DNA of 64,000 nt from Anopheles merus (Eukaryota; Arthropoda; Insecta; Diptera; Culicidae). Position numbers and translations under genes: made by a program. Where the stretch lies: the NCBI RefSeq assembly GCF_017562075.2, contig NC_054083.1, positions 37,179,255 to 37,243,254 on the forward strand, in the 5' to 3' direction. Under the pieces are notes generated by a model, which worked only from the letters and a program-made list of their open reading frames with translations, ran no database searches and had not been told where the DNA came from. Positions 33,624 to 42,958 of the stretch are shown one piece after another; within the stretch, counting starts at the first letter, position 1, and every line of letters begins with the position of its first letter.

Positions 33624-36600
33624 TAGTAGAGTAATGACAATATTGTTAAATTTTTGATGGTATTCCCCGTTAATTTCTTTTCCGATCCCGGCCCTCGTTT
33701 AGAGTCTGAAACGCGCGTGTCGTTTGGTGGTAAATCATTATAAGGACGTTTAAAAGATTTAACATCGCGATCGTTTTTCTTGTTTTCATTTACCTGATTA
33801 TGACAGGTACTTAATGGTTTTTTAGGGTTTCGTTCATGCATGATACCTACAAATTCAGGTGTTTTGGCGGAATTGTCTATTGAAGTCTTAAGATTTTCTT
33901 GTTTATAAACGTCAAGGATTGCTACTCCGGTAACTGGACGACAATATATACCTTGTGCTGTTTTTATTTTAACAGATCGTATTTGTCCGTCCTTGCCGGG
34001 TTGTAATTCTATTACTCGTCCCTTTAGCCAGGTACCGGGTTTCATCGAATTAGAATCTGTAATTACAACGATATCATCGATTTTAATCGGTTCTGTCAAT
34101 TTATTCCATTTTGGTCTTTGGGAAATGAGTGGTAAATATTGCTTTACCCATTTGTCCCAAAAAACCTTGCCATAGTAGAGCGCAAGTCTGTAATGTTTAC
34201 GTTCTAAGCTATGGGTTGGGGTTTCTATCGGTATGGAGTAATTTCCTGCTCTACCGATAAGAATATGAAACGGTGTTAACGGTTCATCGTTTTCTTCATT
34301 TAGAGGAATGTTCGTTAAGGGGCGAGAATTTAGAATAAATTCGGCTTGTATTAAGGCACTTCTTAAGACTTCAATGGTCGGTGCACGATTTTTTCTACAA
34401 TGTATCATATCCTTCAAATTGGATTTGATTATGCGGATTAATCGTTCCCAAGACCCTCCAAAGTGCGGGGCGCTTGGTGGATTAAAGTGCCACATTATTT
34501 GTAGTTTCATTGCCTCTCCCTGTTGCATGCGGGCGTTAATTTGTTTTATCAACGATCGCAGTTCGTTGTCTGCTCCCACAAAGTTTGTTCCATTGTCGCT
34601 GTAGACATGAGTCACCATTCCTCGTCTCCCTTGAAAGTTTAGGAAGCACATGATAAAGGAATCGGTATCTAGCTTTTCAGCTAACTCGATATGGCTTGCT
34701 CTTGTGGTCATGCATGTGAAGATTACACCCCAGCGTTTTTCTATTGATCTTTTTACTGCTACTTCGAATGGTCCGAAGTAGTCTATACCCGTATGTGTAA
34801 ATGGATAGACGTACGCTTCCGTTCTACAGGTAGGCAACGGTGCCATTAGCGGTGCTATCGGTTTAGCCTTAGCATTTTTACAGTATTGGCATCTAGCCTT
34901 TACGTAACGAAATGCTGTATTCAAACTGGGTATGAAATATTTTTGTTGAATTGCCGATAAAACTATTTTATCTGACTGGTGGTTGTAAACTTCATGATAC
35001 CATTGTATTATTAGACGAGTGATGTGATGATCTTTTGGTAATATAATTGGAATCCTCGTTGATTTCGGGAGATGCTCGGTGTATTCCAGTCGGCTCTTGA
35101 AGCGCATTACGCCGTTTTCGTCCAAAAAGGGCGTTAGCTTCGAGAGAGGTCCAATTGTTGTCAATTGTCCGTTTTTCTTTATATCTTTTATTTCGTCTGG
35201 ATAGATATCTTTTTGAGCCTTTCGGTACAAAATATTCTCGGCACGAATTCGATCTTTCATCGTGTATGCCTTGGAAAATGACCTTTTTCTCAATCCAAAA
35301 TCGACTATTTTCATGATGGTCGAAATTCTAAATATGAGTTTCCACCAATTGGAGAATTTTTGTTCTTGAATGTAGTCCTTTTCATCTATATGAATGTTGA
35401 CGAAATGTTTTTCTTCGTCTGTCTCTACCGCTACATTCCTGGGCCATTCCTTTTTGTCATGCGTTAGGAATGGTGGTCCTTGTAACCATATGGAATTTTT
35501 GGTTATGACCTTTGTGGCCTCATCTGCTGGGTTCAGCTCTGATGGTACCCATCTCCATTGGTTCATTGTCGTTGTATCGAGGATTTCTCCGATACGATGG
35601 GCGACAAATGGTTTGTATTTACGGTGAGAGGAATTTATCCATGCTAACACCGTTTTTGAATCAGTCCAAAATGTTGTTTCGGATATTTTGATTCTCAGTT
35701 CACTTTTGATTGTATCCAACAGCCTAACCCCCAATAATGCTGCTTGTAATTCTAAACGAGGTATTGATAATATTTTAATTGGCGCAACTCTAGCCTTTGC
35801 GGTGAGAATTTGGACATATGGTTTCCCATTGTTTATGCTTCTGGCGTAAATAACTGCGGCAAATGCCTTGTCGGAGGCGTCTACAAATGTGTGTAGCTCT
35901 ATTTCTGAAGTGGGCGTTTTCATAATCCATCTAGGAATACGAACATGTTTGGTTAAGTCAACATATTTTAGCCACGTTGTCCACATTTCAAACAAATTGT
36001 CTGAAATTGGTACGTCCCATTCATTTGTTTCTTTTGTCACTTCTTGCATAAGAATTCTCCCTTGTATGGTTATGTTGGATAAGAGACCCAATGGATCGAA
36101 GAAACTCATAACAAATGATAATACTTCCCGTTTTGTTGGGTGTCTGAATTTTAGACGAACGTCAGAAGGTATTTTGTCCAGTTTTGCATGAAAGCCAATG
36201 TTATCTTTAGTTGTGTTCCAATAAATTCCGAGTATTTTCGATTCCTCGTTTCTACTATCCATTACCTTTATATTGTCTGCGTCAATCCTATCTTCTGATA
36301 TGGTACTGAGCAATTCTTTGTTATTTGAGCAAAACTTGGTAATAAAGAATCCTCCTTCATCATGAGCCTTTATTACCTGTTGTACTGTCTCTATGGCAGT
36401 GCTCATTGAATTAAAGCTGTCATTATAATCGTCAACATAATGCTGTTGCACGATTGGAGTTAACGCTAAAGGGTATTTGTTTTTTAGCCTCTTTGCATTG
36501 GAATTTTTTGCGGCCTGCGCGCAAGAAGGTGAACATGTTGACCCGAAGGTCATTACTTGCATAACGTAAGTATCTGGCTTACGGTCTTCGCAATCGCGCC

Positions 36601-39052
36601 AAAGAAATCTTTGGGCATGTTGATCTTCTTTACGAATTCTTACTTGATGAAACATTTCTTTAATGTCACCACAGATTGCGTATTTTCCTTCACGGAACCT
36701 AATTAGGATTCCAAATAGTGAAGTGGTGCTGTCCGGACCCGATAGTAAGGCGGAGTTAAGAGATTGTCCTCTAACCTTTGCTGCTGCATCGAACACCAAT
36801 CGGGGTTTCGGCGGATCCTTGTTTTTGTTTATTACCACGAAGTGTGGAAGATAAAATGTATTTGATGGATGCATTTCTGTTTCCCATGGTTCTAGTTTCC
36901 TAGCGTAACCTTTTTCTACATGGCTCTTGAAAGTTGTTAACGCCCATTCCTTTAGTTCTGGTTCCTTTTTCAACTTTCTTTCTAAGCCAATGAGCCTTGA
37001 CATTGCGTTGTCCAAGCTAGCGGGAAATTTATGGTTATCCTTTTTCCATAGCAATCCTACCTCGTAACGTCCTTCTTTGAACTTCAGAGTATTTTTCAGG
37101 ATTTGCTTTGCCCTTGTTTCTTCCTCAGATTCAGGTAGCGCCTTTACGGGCTTTACACCAAAATCTTCAATGGAAAAATAATTTGACATCATTCGTTGAA
37201 TTTCCGAATCTTCTTGAATAACCATCGAGAAATTTTGATTTTTGTTTTCCATCCTTTTACCGTGTATAAGCCAGCCAAGTGGGGTTTTTACGGCTATAGG
37301 TTCTCCCTGCTTCCCGTAGCGATGCTTTGTACCCATTAATAGTTTGTTATGTCTTATGCCGATCACAATGGTCGGCTGTACGTTTTCAAACTTATCGATT
37401 GGTAAATTTTTCAAATAAGGGAACTTGAGACACAATTCATTGTAATCTAACGTTTGTAATGGTAGCATTAGATTTTTAATCGTCCTAACGTCTTTTAGGG
37501 CGAAAGTCTTTTTGGTTGTCCCTCTTATCTTTAGATTTACCTTTTGACTTCCTTCATGGTCAGCCTTTGTACCTTGCGTCCAAACTAGTTGAAGAGGAGT
37601 TTCTTCTCCCGTTAGCGACAATTGTTTGGCTATTTTTGCATCTAATAGGGTGAGAGATGAGCCTGTATCTAAGAAAGCATACGTTTCCACGGTTTTTTCT
37701 TTATTTATTAGTGTTACTGGTAACACTTGGTAATGCGTGGAAGATGCGCTTTGTACCTCGTGGTGATTATTTGCTACTTCTCTTTCAACTGCTGGTGTTG
37801 ATTCTGTAGAATGAAGCATTTTATGATGTTTAGCTGTACATCCGTTAATACCACACGTTGGCGCACTTCTACAAACGTTTATACCGTGATTGTTAGAATT
37901 CAAACATCCGGCACAAAGTCGTTTGTTACGAACTATCTGTTGACGCTCTGTTATAGTTTTGTTTACTAAGGCGTAACATTTAATAGTTTCGTGGGATTTA
38001 TTGCATATTAAGCATTTTATAGATGATTTGTTTTGATTTGGTTTATTATTGTCCTGCCATTTTGGCTTAGATTTATGTTCAAATTTTTGCTCATGTATGT
38101 TTAGATGTCCTTTGTTATTAATCGATTGTGCGGCACTCATGAGACTGGCTCTTTTGGCAAAGGGTTTTAACCATTCACACAATTCATCTAAGGTTTGATT
38201 TTCTAAATCTACCTTTTGTGCTATAATATAATCCGTCCTTTTGACTTGGATGTCGTAGGGGAGTTTGGACACTAATTCCAAAACCAGTCTATGATCGTTT
38301 AGATAAGACGGTTTATTCATGAGTTTTACCGTGTGCACTAGATTTTCTAATGCATTGGTCAATTCATAAATCATGGTTTTTGACTCTTTCTTAATTTTCT
38401 GTAGATTATTTAGGAGTTCAAGATAAACTAAATCATTTCTTCCATATTCCTCTTCTAACCTCGACATAATTTCTTTAACGTTATTGGATTCCATCATTAG
38501 CTGTTGAACGTGCTGCAACGCCTTTCCGTTCAAAGCTTGTGTTAAACGGTTTAGATTTTCTAAATCCGTAAAACTGCCCTCTTTGTTTGTTTTATCAAAC
38601 GTTTGTTTGAATTTCGTCCATTCTTTTGGATCGCCTCCAAACTTGGGCAACTGCATCAAGGATTGCCTTCTGATAAGGGTTTCCACGTGCGATAGTTCCT
38701 TTTTATCATCAACTAATATTTTGATGACGTTAAAAATGTCTTTCATCTGATCCTTTTGGCTGATGATAAAATCTTTTATGGAGGTTTCAATGCTTGTTTC
38801 TTGTTCCTTTCCCTCCTTGCCCTTGTCGGTTTCCTTTGTCAAGCTTGTAAGACGATTAATTTCGTACTTGATGCTTTGGCATTTCGGACATAACCAATAT
38901 TCTTCTCGTTTAGGCAGTCGTTGTAATTTAACACACGACAAATGGAACCAACGATCGCATTCATTGCATTGTGTCATCGTTGGTTCGCTCGTGTCCACCC
39001 CGGTACACAATCGGCATGCGCCGTTCGGATTGGTAACAAATTTTACAGGCAT
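33623..39052 (-). CDS. BEL/Pao Gag-Pol polyprotein, intact
   Basis: 1809 residues in one frame, ATG at 39052. In order: a C4HC3 PHD finger (C13, C16, C29, C32, H37, C40, C55, C58); a Gag region with QLPKFGGDPKEW typical of DUF1759; a zinc knuckle C347-X2-C350-X3-H354-X4-C359 and a second Cys/His cluster; an aspartic protease with DTGSS (D462); a reverse transcriptase with YVDD at 872-875; an RNase H with D1058 in FVDAS; an integrase with a HHCC zinc region (H1353 or H1358, C1388, C1391) and catalytic triad D1424, D1486, E1536; and a DUF5641-like C-terminal domain (about 1620-1710). It makes the particle, copies the RNA and inserts the DNA. All catalytic residues are present and no break was seen, so this copy may still supply Gag-Pol. 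The single-frame gag-pol is normal for BEL. Confidence 0.97.
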   Translation of the reverse strand: MPVKFVTNPNGACRLCTGVDTSEPTMTQCNECDRWFHLSCVKLQRLPKREEYWLCPKCQSIKYEINRLTSLTKETDKGKEGKEQETSIETSIKDFIISQKDQMKDIFNVIKILVDDKKELSHVETLIRRQSLMQLPKFGGDPKEWTKFKQTFDKTNKEGSFTDLENLNRLTQALNGKALQHVQQLMMESNNVKEIMSRLEEEYGRNDLVYLELLNNLQKIKKESKTMIYELTNALENLVHTVKLMNKPSYLNDHRLVLELVSKLPYDIQVKRTDYIIAQKVDLENQTLDELCEWLKPFAKRASLMSAAQSINNKGHLNIHEQKFEHKSKPKWQDNNKPNQNKSSIKCLICNKSHETIKCYALVNKTITERQQIVRNKRLCAGCLNSNNHGINVCRSAPTCGINGCTAKHHKMLHSTESTPAVEREVANNHHEVQSASSTHYQVLPVTLINKEKTVETYAFLDTGSSLTLLDAKIAKQLSLTGEETPLQLVWTQGTKADHEGSQKVNLKIRGTTKKTFALKDVRTIKNLMLPLQTLDYNELCLKFPYLKNLPIDKFENVQPTIVIGIRHNKLLMGTKHRYGKQGEPIAVKTPLGWLIHGKRMENKNQNFSMVIQEDSEIQRMMSNYFSIEDFGVKPVKALPESEEETRAKQILKNTLKFKEGRYEVGLLWKKDNHKFPASLDNAMSRLIGLERKLKKEPELKEWALTTFKSHVEKGYARKLEPWETEMHPSNTFYLPHFVVINKNKDPPKPRLVFDAAAKVRGQSLNSALLSGPDSTTSLFGILIRFREGKYAICGDIKEMFHQVRIRKEDQHAQRFLWRDCEDRKPDTYVMQVMTFGSTCSPSCAQAAKNSNAKRLKNKYPLALTPIVQQHYVDDYNDSFNSMSTAIETVQQVIKAHDEGGFFITKFCSNNKELLSTISEDRIDADNIKVMDSRNEESKILGIYWNTTKDNIGFHAKLDKIPSDVRLKFRHPTKREVLSFVMSFFDPLGLLSNITIQGRILMQEVTKETNEWDVPISDNLFEMWTTWLKYVDLTKHVRIPRWIMKTPTSEIELHTFVDASDKAFAAVIYARSINNGKPYVQILTAKARVAPIKILSIPRLELQAALLGVRLLDTIKSELRIKISETTFWTDSKTVLAWINSSHRKYKPFVAHRIGEILDTTTMNQWRWVPSELNPADEATKVITKNSIWLQGPPFLTHDKKEWPRNVAVETDEEKHFVNIHIDEKDYIQEQKFSNWWKLIFRISTIMKIVDFGLRKRSFSKAYTMKDRIRAENILYRKAQKDIYPDEIKDIKKNGQLTTIGPLSKLTPFLDENGVMRFKSRLEYTEHLPKSTRIPIILPKDHHITRLIIQWYHEVYNHQSDKIVLSAIQQKYFIPSLNTAFRYVKARCQYCKNAKAKPIAPLMAPLPTCRTEAYVYPFTHTGIDYFGPFEVAVKRSIEKRWGVIFTCMTTRASHIELAEKLDTDSFIMCFLNFQGRRGMVTHVYSDNGTNFVGADNELRSLIKQINARMQQGEAMKLQIMWHFNPPSAPHFGGSWERLIRIIKSNLKDMIHCRKNRAPTIEVLRSALIQAEFILNSRPLTNIPLNEENDEPLTPFHILIGRAGNYSIPIETPTHSLERKHYRLALYYGKVFWDKWVKQYLPLISQRPKWNKLTEPIKIDDIVVITDSNSMKPGTWLKGRVIELQPGKDGQIRSVKIKTAQGIYCRPVTGVAILDVYKQENLKTSIDNSAKTPEFVGIMHERNPKKPLSTCHNQVNENKKNDRDVKSFKRPYNDLPPNDTRVSDSKRGPGSEKKLTGNTIKNLTILSLLY
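38879..39016 (-). other. PHD finger at the N-terminus of Gag
   Basis: Residues 13-58 of the Gag-Pol show the complete Cys4-His-Cys3 pattern of a PHD finger, with a Trp two residues before the seventh Cys (YWLCPKC). PHD fingers usually read histone H3 tails. In a retroelement Gag this could link the particle or cDNA to chromatin; that role is inference. Confidence 0.85.
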
Positions 39053-39099
39053 TTTGGACGATGATTTCCTTGCCTTTTGTTAGTTTTAATAAGGAATTG

Positions 39100-39117
39100 G
39101 CTTACCTGGATAAGTTC
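39100..39117 (-). promoter_or_regulatory. Splice donor in the BEL leader
   Basis: Minus strand ATCCAG|GTAAGCC (GT at 39104-39105), a strong donor between the 5' LTR and the gag ATG, as expected if env is made from a spliced RNA. The matching acceptor is not fixed. A TTTGTTTCTTTCAG lies inside the start of the env frame (near 33606) but its use would remove the env ATG. Confidence 0.5.
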
Positions 39118-39447
39118 CTTTATTTCCTTTTGAAGTGACGCAGGGTGACGTTCTCCTTGTCTGGACCTTGGCTGCGCTGTGATGAATTATTACAAGCACA
39201 ATTGTTCAGTAATTTGATAAACAAACACTGCTGGTTCAGATTACGAGTTTTTTTGTTTTGTTTAATTAACGAGTTTAACGGACGAGGAGGAAATTGTTCT
39301 TTCACAAGAACGGTAAGAAATACGATTTGACGTTACAATTTAACACCCTTTTGTGTAAACTCATTCACTAACTTTTTTGTTCACTTCGTTCACTGGAGTA
39401 GTTATAAAAAAATAAAGTTTTGGAGTTTTCCTATTTCTTTACACTAC

Positions 39448-39465
39448 TCCTCTCTGGAGCCACCA
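39448..39465 (-). other. Putative primer-binding site
   Basis: One base after the 5' LTR the element's strand reads TGGTGGCTCCAGAGAGGA. The TGG start and its position fit a tRNA-primed minus-strand start site. I could not match it confidently to a tRNA. Confidence 0.5.
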
Positions 39466-39466
39466 T

Positions 39467-40293
39467 TATTAATTTCGGATATGAAATTCGCGAAGTCGCG
39501 GAAGGTTAGTTGATCGGTTCAGACAAAAAACTCTGTACACGGGTGCACAGTTAGGCGTCAGAATTGTAAGTGTTTATTCAGATTCAAAATGAATTCTTAT
39601 ATACTAATTTCTTCAAGTTCTATTTTGGGAAGGTTATTTTCTCTTCCTTTTTCGCATATGTTCGTGTCGCTAGCCTTTTCCTTTTTGCCACGCCTACGCA
39701 TTCTCCTAGGAGGTTTTCTGGTTCTGGTGTGCTGTTTTATGTCAAGCGATCCTGAAGGAAATGTGATCCCTTTTTTTATTGCTTTCTCTGGTGAGAACAA
39801 ATTGTTGCATTGATTGCAGGCGTTGTGGTTTTCCCTTTTTGGCGTAACTGTACCTAACACTTGACTTCAGTGGTGCATGTTCCGGATGTATCGCATCATT
39901 GACAAATACTTGAACTTATTGCCTTTCGAAATCTTATCTGGTTCATGTTATTAACGCATCTATGTTTGAGAGATTTTTAGGTTTAACGATTTTACGGTCG
40001 TGAGAAAAATGGATGTGGAATTTTCCTACGCTTCTCGGAGTTGGTCTAGCTTGGCACACATGCATGCTGTAATCCTAAGTTAATCGTTATAGGTTCGAAA
40101 CGAATTGAAGTAATTGACTGCTAAAAAATGCAAGTCAAAATACCCAGATGGCCCTACTTGAAGGGTTTAGGATTACATTAAGTTTGTCTCCTTGATGGTA
40201 CGTCTGTTCTCGAGTATGTTTGAACTATCATATTTTATTCTATTTTATGGTTAGAAAGAAATATAAAAAATCTGGATTGTCGCGTTCGCAACA
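39467..40293 (-). repeat. 5' LTR of the BEL element
   Basis: 827 bp, same as 29189-30015 with no difference found by eye. It should drive transcription leftward from a TATA box at 39596-39603 (minus strand TATATAAG), with AATAAA at 39573-39578. Confidence 0.93.
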
Positions 40294-40298
40294 CCCAC
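40294..40298. repeat. Target-site duplication (right) of the BEL element
   Basis: CCCAC, matching 29184-29188. Confidence 0.9.
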
Positions 40299-42852
40299 AA
40301 TGACCTTGTTTGCTTGCCTGCCCCCCATCCCGAGTGGATTTTCTAAACTCTAAATGATACTTGTTTTTCCTTTCTCTTCAACTGGATCCTCAAAAAACTC
40401 GCTCGCCTCCAAAGTTGACGCATTATCCATAACTGTCGTCAAGATTGTAGCAAACGTTCGCGCGTGTAAGGATTGAGTGACACAAAAAAAAGGTTTAAAA
40501 GAAGCCCCAAAAACCCCAGCCCCAGGAAAAGAAAGCCCACATCTTCATCCCGTGGCCAGCCTGCCTTTGTCAACTGTAATCTTATCGCCCCGGTTTTGGG
40601 TTCGGTTTCGGGCGAACCGATTGATCATCATTAATCAGCGGAATCAGTGTGGAAATGTGTAAAATGTCGTTTTATTTTCCGGATAAACGCGTCGGTTAAG
40701 CGATTACTTTAAAGATGGCAATCAAAAAGGGACACTTTAAAGCGGTCACATTCATTGCGGGAGCTACAACGAGGAGGAGGAAAAAAAGCGATACAGAACT
40801 CCTGTTTTCCATGGCAACATTGTGTGTGTGTCGCTTCTGCGTCGTTTCATGGAACGACCATAAACCTCCCATCAACATAAAACCTAATGCAGCACGTGCC
40901 GGGCGCCCCTAACACTATCCATTAATGAAAGTTTAATTTAAAACTTTCGCTTATCGCTCCAGTTCGCCCGATGCACGCTTTCATTTGTGTAGATAGAAAA
41001 AAAAAAACCCCTTCTATCTCTTTTTTCATCACACATACACTGACACTGGAAACCCTCTTCATTCCTTCCGACTAAACTCTAGCTGGGATGACACCCCACA
41101 AACCGGGTGGAACCGTATCCTTTACTTTGGTATAAATTTTCCATCGCTCCCAAATGACCAATTTTATGGAGCAACACCTCGCGATACGATCTCGATTGGC
41201 TGGTGTGGTGAAGAGAGCGTTTATGCTGTTAGTCTCCCCCCCTCAGCCCCGACCCCAGCACAGGACACAGGCAGGCAGTGTCCGGGGACCGCAATTGCCT
41301 TCAAGCGATGCTGTTTATGATATCTTTTCGGCCTGTACAGGACATTCGATAGCTACCGGACATGCTAGCGACACGGTTCCCGACACGGCCACAACACTCG
41401 CTGCTCCGACACTCGCTAGACACGCAACTGGCCGCTCGCTAACTTTTGCGCCCGATTAAAGATGCATGTGACAAATAGCATATGGTCGGTGGTGGTCTGC
41501 GGTGGGGGTTCGATGGTGCATCGTAATGAACCATTACTGGCACGAAACGGGGCAGGTCGTTACCGCTACAGCGCGCGCAACTACACGCAAGTGCGCGCAA
41601 GTGGAAAGAAACATGCATTGAATGTAACGGTTCAGTGCCTTTGATCATTGATGAATGCATTCGCCGTGACTTTTGATATTACTAGTGGTCGGCTGCAGCA
41701 AAGCAAAGCATCTGCCCGTGAGTTCTAGTGCTTGTGTGGAGATGGTAAATGCTCTTCAATACATCTTTGCTGCTCAGTCGCAGGAATTGAATTAATCACA
41801 AAAAATAATAAATTCTGCATATTCATTTTTATGTGCATAAAAATTTCCAACTCCAACATCGAAGGGCAAAGATTGTCGACCGAGTTATACATTCCCCAAG
41901 AAAAAAAAAAACTCAAAAATTAATTACTGCCAACTTCCAAAGCGAGATCCATCACCCAACAGAATTAATATCGCTGAGTGCATCTTCACGGATGTCTCCT
42001 TCAGTGCGCGCAAATCCAACACACTGACCCTCTCTACTGTCAACCGGTCTACGACGCCTCAACCCACCCCAATACCGTCTGCTCTCGACAACAGCTGTGC
42101 GACATTAATCGCTAATTACTGCACCTCAGTGACGGTAGAGCAAATGGTCTACCCATCGATTTATGCGCCCCGTGTCTTGCCCCGACATAGGGCATAGGTC
42201 GCCGTGCGGCCGTCTCAAAACCCCGTGTTAAAGGGCAAACGTGTTGTCCGAGAGTGGCCACGCCAGGCTTCACCGAGCACTGGCAGCGCGTGCCCACGAT
42301 ATCGAGGCGTTCCGTGGTCGTAGTCGATGCTATCCTCGCCCTCATAAATAACGCAATCGCCCCCCCTTAATCATAAGTAAGCGGACGGGCTGGACTTTGC
42401 ATTCGCGCAGCTGCACGGGGAATGAGACGGAGAATGAGGTGGGGAATGTAAGCTACTGCTGCTTAAGCTTAAAAGCTCTCGAAAGGGAGGGTTTTTTACT
42501 CTGCTGCTGCTACTACTGCTGTCGTTTGACAGCGCTTTGCTTTTATTACTGCACGCAACTGCCGTTTGCTTTGCGGTGAGGTAGCGCTTTCTTCGCCACT
42601 GGCCGGTGGTTTCCTTCCTTGCCGGTGGCGGTTCTGCTAGGACGACCTCCGAAGTGAGGTGCAAAATCGAGCTGCTCGAGCTACGAAGCGTGATTAATGA
42701 TGATAAATGGTTGACCATCCGCCGAACGATTGTAAGGTACAACCAACAAAGGTGGTAGAGTGTTGAAGATTCCTTCAACTAAACTAAAGCGAGTAAAGTG
42801 TGGTGGGAGGAGAGAGAGTGAGGATTTATGTTCCCATCGCCTGTCACACCGG

Positions 42853-42958
<106 letters not shown>

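Larger units (their letters stand above)
29189..40293 (-). mobile_element. BEL/Pao LTR retrotransposon, complete
   Basis: An 11.1-kb element (about 9.7 kb without the nested Tc1 insert), transcribed on the minus strand. Its order is 5' LTR (39467-40293), primer-binding region, leader with a splice donor, gag-pol (33623-39052), env-like gene (33623 to 30140, interrupted), 3' LTR (29189-30015). It is flanked by the 5-bp duplication CCCAC. The LTRs have equal length and look identical, and gag-pol is uninterrupted, so insertion was recent. The pol order PR-RT-RH-IN, the YVDD polymerase box, the HHCC-type integrase N-terminus and the DUF5641-like tail place it in BEL/Pao rather than Gypsy or Copia. 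Confidence 0.95.
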
